From Methanoregula sp. (lineage in GTDB: Archaea > Halobacteriota > Methanomicrobia > Methanomicrobiales > Methanospirillaceae), in contig JAPKXV010000420.1 of the NCBI GenBank assembly GCA_026394635.1, forward strand, positions 1 to 7,600: DNA of 7,600 nucleotides. The letters are read 5' to 3'. The position numbers and the translations under genes are program-made. Below, piece by piece: positions 1 through 5,875 of this stretch; position 1 is the stretch's first letter; every line of letters begins with the position of its first letter. The notes below the pieces were generated by a model, which saw only the letters and a program-made list of their open reading frames with translations, searched no databases and was not told the DNA's origin.

Positions 1-157
1 CGGTTTTCGACGGATATCGCAAGGGGGGCTGCCGCAGTGGCGGGGGCAATGTAAATCGAAGATGTCCAAATGGACATCTTCTTTTAGTTTGCCCTTCCCC
101 GGGGGAACGGCAAACGCCCCCATGAACGTTATGAAAAACGATGATTTCTACAGAGCT
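1..157 (+). mobile_element. MITE copy A, right three quarters (left end outside window)
   Basis: This non-coding block closely matches 2406-2564 and more loosely matches 7290-7453. It carries the family's two internal hairpins: 58-81 (10-bp stem GAAGATGTCC/GGACATCTTC, loop AAAT) and 87-115 (GTTTGCC/GGCAAAC with an inner TTCCC/GGGAA stem). It ends in the right terminal repeat, GATTTCTACAGAGC followed by T where copy D has C. By comparison with copy B, about 52 bp of the left end are missing upstream of base 1, so its target duplication cannot be tested here. The sequence following the right end (158-165) is T-rich, as at the other copies. No open frame in it resembles a protein. Confidence 0.85.
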
Positions 158-446
158 TTTTTCTCATGATTTTTTAAAGAACTCAATTCAGATGTCCGAA
201 CAATTCCCATGCTCTGCACTCCGTTACCACATCACCTATATTCCGGAATCAGGGACAACGCAGAGATGAGCGATACGTTACAGCCCATACTCCCTCATTT
301 CTTTTTAGTGTTTCCTGCCAGATTCCGCTCTACCCCGCCTTACGTTTATGTGGCCGTCAGCAGTTTATGCACGGTGGGACGAATATTAATGAGATTCTTC
401 GCCCCTTCCACTCATCAACCATCAGGGTTCAAAAAAAACGACTAAC
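158..446. other. Intergenic stretch without recognisable gene
   Basis: Between MITE copy A and the YkgJ/aIF1A operon I see no gene, RNA or repeat that I can support. A 78-codon open frame at 209-445 exists, but its translation is low-complexity in character, it has no ribosome site and it resembles no family I know. The last part holds an A-rich run (429-440) just before the operon promoter. Confidence 0.5.
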
Positions 447-456
447 ATGTAGTTCA

Positions 457-465
457 TATAAATAT
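457..465 (+). promoter_or_regulatory. TATA box of the YkgJ-aIF1A operon
   Basis: TATAAATAT is a near-ideal archaeal box A. Archaeal transcription normally starts about 25-27 bp downstream of the box centre, which here falls at about 485-488, on the proposed TTG start codon. This suggests a leaderless or almost leaderless mRNA. The placement is inferred from spacing only. Confidence 0.55.
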
Positions 466-487
466 TCAGAAGGATGAGTGCGTCTCT

Positions 488-925
488 TTGACTTTGGGGC
501 AGGACTGCATGCAGTGCGGCAGGTGTTGCGAGAAATGGGGATGGGGCCAGAAAGGCGTCATCGAAGATATCATTCCGTGGATCACACAGGGCCGCAGGGA
601 TATCCTGCAGCACGTTTCCATAACGCTTGATGACGGAAAACGGCGCAATGGAAGAGATATTTCAGAACATGATCTTCCCCACGTTATCCGTATCAACTAC
701 TGGATAGATCGGGATGGCAGGGCACTGCGGCACTGCCCGTTCTTCTTCCGGGCAGACGACGGGAAGGTTTACTGTAAAATTCATGGCGCCAAGCCGAATA
801 TCTGCATAAGCTTCACGCCATGCTGCATGCAGGGACACAGCGCCGTGATTCCCCGACAATCTGCATACATACCTTCAACCTGTCAGCCACCATTGGTATA
901 TATCCATATGAAGTTGGTTGAATGA
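488..925 (+). CDS. YkgJ-family CxxCxxCC metal-cluster-binding protein
   Basis: This 145-residue protein begins almost at once with C7-x2-C10-x2-C13-C14, the signature of the YkgJ (zinc- or iron-chelating) family. Further metal ligands typical of the family follow: C83 in RHCPFF, C96 and H99 in YCKIHGAKP, then C106 and C112/C113. The TTG at 488 is chosen because the next start, ATG 509, would remove C7. An AAGGATGAG purine stretch lies about 10 nt upstream, although the TATA box position hints that the mRNA may start near the TTG. The frame is open upstream only to 446. The stop overlaps the next start in an ATGA, so the gene is translationally coupled to aIF1A. Family members are thought to bind a metal or Fe-S cluster, but the exact function is unknown. 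The tail after C113 is not typical of the family. The family call is secure, the role is not. Confidence 0.85.
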   Translation: MTLGQDCMQCGRCCEKWGWGQKGVIEDIIPWITQGRRDILQHVSITLDDGKRRNGRDISEHDLPHVIRINYWIDRDGRALRHCPFFFRADDGKVYCKIHGAKPNICISFTPCCMQGHSAVIPRQSAYIPSTCQPPLVYIHMKLVE

Positions 926-1260
926 GAGGATTTCAGAAAAATAACCACGATACAATAGATCCGAACGCAGTAAATGCAGACGGCACACCAACCGTCCGTG
1001 TACGGTTACCCAAGAAATGGAACAGGGAACAATTCGCCCTTGCTGAACTGATGATGGGGGCAAACCACATCCGTGTCCGGTGCATCGACGGGGTCACCCG
1101 CATGGGCAGGATCAAGGGAACCATGAAGAAACGGACCTGGATACGGGAGGGCGATACAGTCATTGTTACTCCCTGGAGCTTCCAGGATGAAAAGTGTGAT
1201 ATTATTTACCGGTACCTAAAGCCGCAGACGGAATGGCTGCGTAAAAACCGCTATATTTAA
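922..1260 (+). CDS. eif1A: Translation initiation factor aIF1A (divergent paralogue)
   Basis: This 112-residue protein matches archaeal eIF1A along its length. It has VRVRLPKKWNRE at 25-36, GANHIRVRCIDG at 46-57, MGRIKGTMKKRTWIREGD at 61-78, PWSFQDEKCDIIYRY at 84-98 and TEWL at 103-106. The factor is an OB-fold protein that binds the ribosomal A site on the small subunit during initiation. The ATG shares an ATGA with the upstream stop, so translation is probably coupled. Compared with the usual RIPGK motif in the basic loop, this protein reads RIKGT. The normally conserved segment before GAN is also changed (FALAELMM), which suggests a second, diverged copy rather than the housekeeping one. 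No second copy is visible here, so paralogy is an inference. Two T-tracts follow the stop codon. Confidence 0.93.
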   Translation: MRGFQKNNHDTIDPNAVNADGTPTVRVRLPKKWNREQFALAELMMGANHIRVRCIDGVTRMGRIKGTMKKRTWIREGDTVIVTPWSFQDEKCDIIYRYLKPQTEWLRKNRYI

Positions 1261-1267
1261 CCGGCAC

Positions 1268-1294
1268 TTTTTTTTTCAGATGTAAATTTTTTTT
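1268..1294 (+). terminator. Oligo-T terminators after aIF1A
   Basis: Two T-tracts, T9 at 1268-1276 and T8 at 1287-1294, lie just behind the aIF1A stop. Archaeal RNA polymerase terminates at such tracts without needing a hairpin. Confidence 0.7.
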
Positions 1295-1307
1295 AACAGC
1301 TGTGGAG

Positions 1308-1329
1308 AAGAATGCAATAAAGCATTCTT
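1308..1329 (+). other. 8-bp hairpin behind the terminator
   Basis: AAGAATGC, a 6-nt loop AATAAA, then GCATTCTT forms a perfect 8-bp stem. It sits after the two T-tracts and is not followed by a T-tract, so its role is unclear. The rest of 1330-1515 shows no gene or repeat that I can support. Confidence 0.4.
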
Positions 1330-1518
1330 TGACTACCGAACCGTACGGCAAAACAGTAGGTGAGGTAAAAGAAAATCCCTGATTTTTTTTATGTATCGTA
1401 TTGTTCAAGGCAGTCCCGTAATTCACCTGCTTTGTAGTCCCCGCTCATCTCTGTACTCATGGGACAGAATTCCGGGACGTTATTTCCTTGTATTTTCGAA
1501 TCGACGAATGATACGCAC

Positions 1519-1526
1519 CTATATCC
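1519..1526 (+). promoter_or_regulatory. Possible TATA box of the small HTH-like gene
   Basis: CTATATCC is a weak box A. Its spacing would put the transcript start near 1548, about 20 nt before the ATG at 1570 and downstream of the alternative ATG at 1546. Confidence 0.25.
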
Positions 1527-1569
1527 TCCAATACAACAAACAGATATGAACAGAAAAAAAGGAGCGACA

Positions 1570-1881
1570 ATGGGGCACATGCGAATAGATTCCAGAAAAC
1601 GATACCATTGTGCTTCCCTCATCTGCGATTATTTACTCAAGAAAAATATCACGCGGGCTGACGTTACAGCACGGGATATTGCACAATTTCATCACCTGTC
1701 CGGTAAATCCTCCCAGACGATCAGTGCAATGCTGAATTTTTTATACAGCAACCGCATCAGGGAGACCCGTTTTGGATTTTACATCATGGGAACGCTGGCT
1801 TTTAAAAAAGTTGACTATCCCCACCGGTACTCCATCGAACTGATTGACGGGGCCCGGTATTGTAATTTTGTGCATTCGTAG
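1570..1881 (+). CDS. Small helix-turn-helix-like protein, hypothetical
   Basis: This is a 103-residue protein. The ATG at 1570 is chosen because GGAG (1561-1564) stands 5 nt before it. The frame is open further upstream to 1459 and contains an ATG at 1546, but neither earlier start has a comparable ribosome site. Residues 11-25 look helical. Residues 32-63 (VTARDIAQF, then SSQTISAMLNFLYSNRI) have the spacing of a helix-turn-helix, with a hydrophobic beta-like stretch after it (RFGFYIMGTLAFKK) that could be a wing. A DNA-binding regulator is therefore plausible, but I do not recognise the family. Its last 67 bp overlap the 3' end of the opposite-strand zinc-ribbon gene. Confidence 0.6.
   Translation: MGHMRIDSRKRYHCASLICDYLLKKNITRADVTARDIAQFHHLSGKSSQTISAMLNFLYSNRIRETRFGFYIMGTLAFKKVDYPHRYSIELIDGARYCNFVHS
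1804..1809 (-). terminator. Oligo-T terminator of the zinc-ribbon gene
   Basis: Six T on the minus strand begin 5 nt after the TAG stop. The run lies inside the opposite-strand HTH-like coding region, as expected for an overlapping convergent pair. Confidence 0.35.
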
Positions 1882-2105
1882 TACGACTGCACATACGACA
1901 GTGCCGGTTTATCATTCATCCCCGGTGTCAGGACCGTGGAACGCTTCCTGCATTGTTTACACGTGGCATCCCGTGTATCTCTGAAATGTTCCCTTGGCGT
2001 TTTATTGACAATTGTATTCTCTGAATGGCACACGGGACAGGTGAACCGGATAACATACCCGGTCCTTGTTCCTACTATCTCAGGTTTTATTGAGTGTTGT
2101 ATCAT
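1815..2105 (-). CDS. Small zinc-ribbon protein, hypothetical
   Basis: This is a 96-residue protein from the ATG at 2105. A longer frame reaches 2177, but the extra 24 residues are Lys/Asn-rich and lie in AT-rich DNA that looks like promoter. Two CxxC knuckles, CPVC at 23-26 and CKQC at 49-52, make a zinc ribbon separated by a charged linker (KTPREHFRDTRD). This shape occurs in transcription-related and nucleic-acid-binding proteins. The C-terminal 40 residues show no motif I know. The gene converges on the HTH-like gene and overlaps it by 67 bp. A T6 run on this strand (1804-1809) follows the TAG stop. I see no specific function. Confidence 0.6.
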   Translation of the reverse strand: MIQHSIKPEIVGTRTGYVIRFTCPVCHSENTIVNKTPREHFRDTRDATCKQCRKRSTVLTPGMNDKPALSYVQSYYECTKLQYRAPSISSMEYRWG

Positions 2106-2138
2106 TGTTTCATTCTTTTTTTTGTTTGTTCTGTCAGA

Positions 2139-2152
2139 CTGGAATAAAAATG
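2139..2152 (-). promoter_or_regulatory. Possible TATA box of the zinc-ribbon gene
   Basis: On the minus strand this reads GCATTTTTATTCCA. Transcription would start near 2118-2120, a little upstream of the ATG at 2105, which supports the shorter reading of that gene. The box is only moderately like the consensus. Confidence 0.3.
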
Positions 2153-2177
2153 CAATCTGGTTTTTTGATCGATTCAT

Positions 2178-2353
2178 ACAAATAAAAAGGGTTTTGCAGG
2201 GTGTGTGAAAGACCCGCCGTTATTGTTATATCCTGACGCGAGCGACAGGAAAAAGTCAAAACCGTTTATTATTATTATTTCATTAGTGCCCTGAGTGTAT
2301 AGCATGATGGGTTGGCACGGTCTTCTGCTTTTAAAAATAAAGATTAGAGAAAG
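2178..2353. other. Intergenic stretch with a palindromic hairpin and a TTA repeat
   Basis: No gene is visible. A hairpin at 2231-2250 pairs TCCTG with CAGGA, then CG with CG after an A/A mismatch, leaving a CGAG loop. A short run of TTA units lies at 2266-2280. GTGCC at 2286-2290 can pair with GGCAC at 2314-2318. None of these matches an RNA family that I know. Confidence 0.4.
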
Positions 2354-2564
2354 GGCTCTGGAGAAATCCCTGATCTCACATCATTACCCGAGATCCTTAA
2401 TGAACCGGTTTTAGACAGATATCGCAAGGGGGGATGCCGCAGTGGCGGGGGTAATGTAAATCGAAGATGTCCAAATGGACATCTTCTTTTAGTTTGTCCA
2501 TCCCTGCGGGAATGGCAAACGCCCCCAAGCACGTTATGAAAAAAACGATGATTTCTACAGTGCC
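2354..2564 (+). mobile_element. MITE copy B, complete (211 bp)
   Basis: The left end GGCTCTGGAGAAATCCC and the right end GATTTCTACAGTGCC are inverted repeats with two mismatches over 15 bp. Inside are a left-arm stem GATCTC/GAGATC, the conserved GATATCGCAAGGGGGG block, a small CCGC/GCGG hairpin, the 10-bp hairpin at 2463-2486 and the hairpin at 2492-2520. The second hairpin has a T opposite G where copies A and D have C-G, which keeps pairing as a wobble. The flanks AGAGAAAG (2346-2353) and TCAGAAAT (2565-2572) agree at 5 of 8 positions, compatible with a decayed target duplication. The element lies just behind the 3' end of the decarboxylase gene. Confidence 0.85.
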
Positions 2565-2602
2565 TCAGAAATGTTCAACAAACTCTTCTTTATATCGTCA
2601 TT

Positions 2603-2609
2603 AAAAAAA
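2603..2609 (-). terminator. Oligo-T terminator of the polyamine operon
   Basis: Seven T on the minus strand start one base after the TGA stop of the decarboxylase gene. MITE copy B lies 38 bp further downstream. Confidence 0.65.
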
Positions 2610-2610
2610 T

Positions 2611-3825
2611 TCACTTGTTGATGTGCACAACTTTTGCCGGCGGGAACCCGTTGAAGAACGTGGATGATGCAATCGTATACGCCCCCATGTTCTCGGAATA
2701 TACCAGGTCCCCGATCTCCAGCTCGGGGAGTTCTGCAGAGAGGGTGATGGTATCAAATGCATCACAGGTTGGCCCGAACACAGCTGAGATCTGCGTCTCC
2801 CCGCCGGTAAAAGATAAGACAGGGTACGTGCAATGGTCAAAGATCTGTCCTGAATACGTGTGATATACCCCGTCATTGATGTAGTAGGAGGGCTTCCCGT
2901 CGCGGAACGCTTTGCCTACCACTTTTGCCACCAGCGTGCAGGTGTTGGCGACAAGGAATCTTCCGGGCTCTGCGAGGATCTGGATATCAGGATCAAACAA
3001 CCGTTTGATCTCGGCATTTAATTTTTTTGCGAGCGTTTTTACGGATTTGACCCCCGGGTGGTATTTCACCGGGAAACCCCCGCCGATATCAAGGATCTTA
3101 ATCCGCTGGCCGGTCCGTGATTCTGCCTCTTTTAAGATATTTGCAGAGAGGTCAAGGGCCTGGATATAATTCTCAAAATTGGTGCACTGGCTCCCTACAT
3201 GAAAACTCATGCCTTCAACAACAAGGCCCATCGCAAAAGCCTGTGCTATCAGGTCAACCGCTTCGCCCGGGTCAGCCCCGAATTTTGAGGAGAGTTCGAC
3301 CATGGACCCGGTGTTGGGCACCCGGAGACGGAGCACGAGCCCCGCATGCGGTGCATGTGCCTTGATTTTTTTCAACTCTTCGGAATTATCAAACGTGACC
3401 AAGGGTTTATAATGATCGAGAGCTTCAAGGGTCTCTATCGGCTTTATGGTGTTTGCATAGATGATCTTGTCCCAGATCCAGTCCTGCCGTTCCTTATCCG
3501 GCATATCCTTGATGATTTCCCAGACGATCATGAATTCCGGCATGGAGGCAACATCAAAGCTGCACCCCATATCAAAAAGCGTCCTGACTATTTCGGGGTT
3601 GGAATTTGCCTTGACCGCATAGTACACCTGGACATCGGGCATATGTTCCCTGAACTCCCGGTAATTCTCCCGGATCTTCTCATGGTCGATCACAAAGAGG
3701 GGAGTCCCGGGCTCTGATGCCAGTTTTTGCAGCAGTGCCTTCCGTACCTTCCCGATGTGGTGGACCCCACTATCATGCACTTCCTTTTTTGTATCCTTTT
3801 TCACGTCCGTTTTCACCTTTGCCAT
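2611..3825 (-). CDS. PLP-dependent ornithine/lysine-type decarboxylase
   Basis: This 404-residue enzyme belongs to the fold III (alanine-racemase-like) decarboxylases. Visible motifs are YYAVKAN at 68-74 with K72 as the PLP lysine, FHVGSQ at 208-213, GGGFP at 248-252, EPGRF at 286-290, GPTCDAFD at 351-358 with C354/D355 from the neighbouring subunit's active site, and NMGAYT at 379-384. The GPTCD motif and YYINDGVY (314-321) fit ornithine/lysine decarboxylases better than diaminopimelate or carboxynorspermidine decarboxylases. Ornithine decarboxylation to putrescine is the best guess, because homospermidine synthase lies 12 bp upstream and uses putrescine. The first 20 residues are a Lys/Asp-rich extension. 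The ATG has no clear ribosome site, so translation may be coupled to hss. Substrate choice between ornithine and lysine is not settled by sequence alone. Confidence 0.88.
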   Translation of the reverse strand: MAKVKTDVKKDTKKEVHDSGVHHIGKVRKALLQKLASEPGTPLFVIDHEKIRENYREFREHMPDVQVYYAVKANSNPEIVRTLFDMGCSFDVASMPEFMIVWEIIKDMPDKERQDWIWDKIIYANTIKPIETLEALDHYKPLVTFDNSEELKKIKAHAPHAGLVLRLRVPNTGSMVELSSKFGADPGEAVDLIAQAFAMGLVVEGMSFHVGSQCTNFENYIQALDLSANILKEAESRTGQRIKILDIGGGFPVKYHPGVKSVKTLAKKLNAEIKRLFDPDIQILAEPGRFLVANTCTLVAKVVGKAFRDGKPSYYINDGVYHTYSGQIFDHCTYPVLSFTGGETQISAVFGPTCDAFDTITLSAELPELEIGDLVYSENMGAYTIASSTFFNGFPPAKVVHINK

Positions 3826-3837
3826 TACATGAGTGAT

Positions 3838-5280
3838 TCATTGCACGAATAAGAAGTTTTTGAATTGCCAGACATCTGTCCGGTCAACAGTATTTTTCGT
3901 ATTCTCCTTGAAGTACACCACCCTGTTCTTTAAGGGTGTCCAGTCGGAGGGGCCTGACCAGAATTCCCCCAGGTAGGGCTTTGCAATATTCAACACAAAT
4001 TCATGGGGGAGATCATCGGGGAGACAGAAACCCTTCCGCGGGTTATCGATCATCCACATCACGGCGGAGACAACCCCCACCGCGACCTGGACCGTGGTTG
4101 CATTCTGCCCGGGCGCAAGTTTCCGTGCCTCCTCAATCGGGAGGGTGCTGCCGGTCCACCACGAATGGTACGGGTGGCCCATCAGGAGAGCGCCTAAAAT
4201 ATCAGAACCGGATACGATCTCCCGGTCGTTCATGATCCGCAGTTTTGGCTGCATCTCGTAATTCCTGCCCCGCAGCTCGTGGAGTGATGAAATCGTCGCA
4301 TCACACGGCATATACGCGTAATTCACGGTAGGCCGGTAGATGGCTTTGCCATCCTTCCATACGGTCCACCGGTCGGATATGCCGAAAGCCTCCCCGTGCC
4401 GGATGACCATCCCCACGATCTCCTGGTGAGGGATCCAGGACCGTACCCAGGTATTAATCCCCATACGGGCAAGCATGATCCCGTTCTTTGGCCCGGCGGG
4501 AGGCACATGCGCCTGGTCGGGCAGCTCCTTTTCATGGGTCCCCCACCCAATCTCGGCCGGAGCCGTGCCTTCCTCCAGCAGTCCTTCAATGCACCAGGTG
4601 CCCACGAACTCGTCAACTTTTTTCGGTGACCGTGAGATCTGGGTGTCCCGTTCCGAGCAGTGGATGACTCGTATTCCGGTCTCCATGGCAAGCCCGGCAC
4701 AGTCCTGTTTTTGGATCAGGTCGTTCATCAGGCCAGGGTCCGGTGCGATCCCGTCAGCAATCATCCGTTCTGCGATATCAACGAGTCCATGTTTGGCAAA
4801 GTGCGAGATCAAGCCGGGATTGGCCCCATGGTCAACCACGCAGGTGGAGGTATCCTTCCAGTCTTTGGTGAGCTCGCGCAGCTTCATCTGCCGGTAGTAC
4901 AGGGACTTCTCGTACGGGCTTGCAGTGAACTTCTCCGCTCCGGGGTTCCAGGCTTCTACTGAGGTGTTCACGTACAGGACGTCATGATCATGACACCACT
5001 GCACGATCTCACAGCAGTCGATGTTCCAGGCAAGATCGATTAAGAGACCTCCCGGCGCGAGGTACTCGGAGAGGATCTGGTCGAGGTTCTTTGGATTGAC
5101 TTTTCTCTTAAAAAACCGGAGGCCTTGTGTTGTCCATGCCTTAAGGTCCTGTGATTTTTCTAAAAAATCGATGATCGTGATCTTTTCAAGAGGTATGGTT
5201 ACATGCCGGAGCAGGATGGGGAGCGTGCACTTGGAAACGGCGCCATACCCGATGATCAAAACCTTGTTCTTGAATTCCAA
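3838..5280 (-). CDS. hss: Homospermidine synthase
   Basis: This 480-residue protein matches bacterial-type homospermidine synthase, which is about 480 residues long. The enzyme uses NAD to condense two putrescines into homospermidine with release of ammonia (EC 2.5.1.44). A Rossmann nucleotide-binding loop GYGAVS is at 11-16 with the acidic IIDF at 36-39. Family blocks include NTSVEAW at 105-111, HGANPGLISHF at 151-161 and a C-terminal half rich in Trp and His. The start is TTG, supported by GGGAGGG (5286-5292) 5 nt upstream; no ATG stands near. It is the first gene of an operon with the decarboxylase, which begins 12 bp after this stop. Saccharopine-dehydrogenase-like proteins are the nearest alternative, but the full-length block pattern favours hss. 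Confidence 0.92.
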   Translation of the reverse strand: MEFKNKVLIIGYGAVSKCTLPILLRHVTIPLEKITIIDFLEKSQDLKAWTTQGLRFFKRKVNPKNLDQILSEYLAPGGLLIDLAWNIDCCEIVQWCHDHDVLYVNTSVEAWNPGAEKFTASPYEKSLYYRQMKLRELTKDWKDTSTCVVDHGANPGLISHFAKHGLVDIAERMIADGIAPDPGLMNDLIQKQDCAGLAMETGIRVIHCSERDTQISRSPKKVDEFVGTWCIEGLLEEGTAPAEIGWGTHEKELPDQAHVPPAGPKNGIMLARMGINTWVRSWIPHQEIVGMVIRHGEAFGISDRWTVWKDGKAIYRPTVNYAYMPCDATISSLHELRGRNYEMQPKLRIMNDREIVSGSDILGALLMGHPYHSWWTGSTLPIEEARKLAPGQNATTVQVAVGVVSAVMWMIDNPRKGFCLPDDLPHEFVLNIAKPYLGEFWSGPSDWTPLKNRVVYFKENTKNTVDRTDVWQFKNFLFVQ

Positions 5281-5285
5281 AGCAA

Positions 5286-5292
5286 CCCTCCC
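5286..5292 (-). promoter_or_regulatory. Ribosome binding site deciding the TTG start of hss
   Basis: On the minus strand GGGAGGG is followed by 5 nt (TTGCT) and then TTG. This is a strong anti-16S match and decides the non-ATG start. Confidence 0.7.
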
Positions 5293-5614
5293 GGTTATCT
5301 GGTGTTACCCACGATCCGGTGTTTGAGCATGATGCTTAATTTTGTTCATGAAACATGATAAAATGATGAGGATATCCGGTCGCCGGATACGAAGACGTGT
5401 GGGTTTCTCCTCCTCTCTTTCAGATCGGACATCAAAGACATGTGGGGGTCATCATTTTCATCCTCGCGTTTTTTGTAAGGCCGAAGGTTCATCCGGATTA
5501 TCTCTCCGGTGACAGGAATGATGAGATAATGGCAGGGTTGATTTGAGAAGAGAGATTCTCCCGATCGTTATTATTTTTATACCTGTTCTGTCATATGCGG
5601 TGATTGGTTTTTTT
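5293..5614. other. Divergent intergenic region with several hairpins
   Basis: The region separates the hss operon (-) from the pscS operon (+). A hairpin TATCCGG-TCG-CCGGATA lies at 5373-5389. ATTATCTC (5497-5504) pairs with GAGATAAT (5523-5530), and CCGGA/TCCGG lies inside the same stretch. Possible minus-strand TATA-like sites for hss are TTTTATCA near 5357-5364 and AAAATTAAG near 5334-5342; neither is strong. A plus-strand AT-rich TTATTATTTTTATAC at 5569-5583 could be an older promoter for the pscS operon. No coding gene of credible length is seen. Confidence 0.4.
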
Positions 5615-5758
5615 GCTCTGGTGAAATCCCCAACCTTGTATCAGTGATAGAGATCCATGTTGAACCGGTTTTCCATGGATATCACAAGGGGGGTTTGCCG
5701 CAGTGGTGGGGGCGAAGCCACCAAGAACATTATAAAAATCAATGATCTCTACAGATCC
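5615..5758 (+). mobile_element. MITE copy C, internally deleted (about 144 bp)
   Basis: The left end reads GCTCTGGTGAAATCCCC and the right end GATCTCTACAGATCC, degenerate inverted repeats. The left arm has its own stem, ATCCATG/CATGGAT, around GAACCGG. The shared AAGGGGGG and GCCGCAGTGG blocks follow. The roughly 65 bp that hold the two large hairpins in A, B and D are absent; in their place TGGTGG (5704-5709) pairs with CCACCA (5718-5723). The flanks GTTTTTTT (5607-5614) and GTTTTTTC (5759-5766) agree at 7 of 8 positions if one terminal G has been lost, consistent with a target duplication in a T-tract. Confidence 0.8.
5731..5738 (+). promoter_or_regulatory. Candidate TATA box inside MITE copy C for the pscS operon
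   Basis: TATAAAAA is a good archaeal box A. The same place in copies A and B reads TTATGAAAAA, and in D TTAAAAAA, so copy C has become more box-like. Transcription would start near 5760 and give a leader of about 115 nt before the TTG at 5876. This is inferred from sequence and spacing only. Confidence 0.3.
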
Positions 5759-5866
5759 GTTTTTTCGTTCTGCAGCCCGGATGCCTGTGGCAAAAAAATA
5801 ACCCGGTTACATCTGCTCCCTCATACTGGAGCGGTGCCTTAATTCGTACCAGTTCAATAGTAGTAT

Positions 5867-5873
5867 GGTGATC
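5867..5873 (+). promoter_or_regulatory. Ribosome binding site deciding the TTG start of the small coupled protein
   Basis: GGTGATC is an exact match to the 16S 3'-end complement used by methanogens. It stands just before TTG 5876 and favours this start over ATG 5897. Confidence 0.65.
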
Positions 5874-5875
5874 CT

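Noticed and set aside
209..445. 78-codon open frame on the plus strand
   Set aside because: No ribosome site, no family resemblance and it runs through the promoter region of the next gene.
2286..2330. Possible C/D-box guide RNA (CTGA followed by ATGATGG)
   Set aside because: The boxes are in the wrong order and the C box is imperfect. No second pair of boxes is present.
2354..2564. MITE hairpins as the transcription terminator of the polyamine operon
   Set aside because: The decarboxylase gene already has its own T7 tract at 2603-2609 before the element is reached, so the element is not needed for termination.
4475..4897. 140-codon open frame on the plus strand, with several others in 2615-5326
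   Set aside because: All are antisense or out of frame to the well-supported hss and decarboxylase genes.
5336..5455. Short minus-strand leader peptides upstream of hss (10-28 codons)
   Set aside because: Open frames this short are expected by chance, no ribosome site stands before them and they do not show a polyamine-responsive feature.
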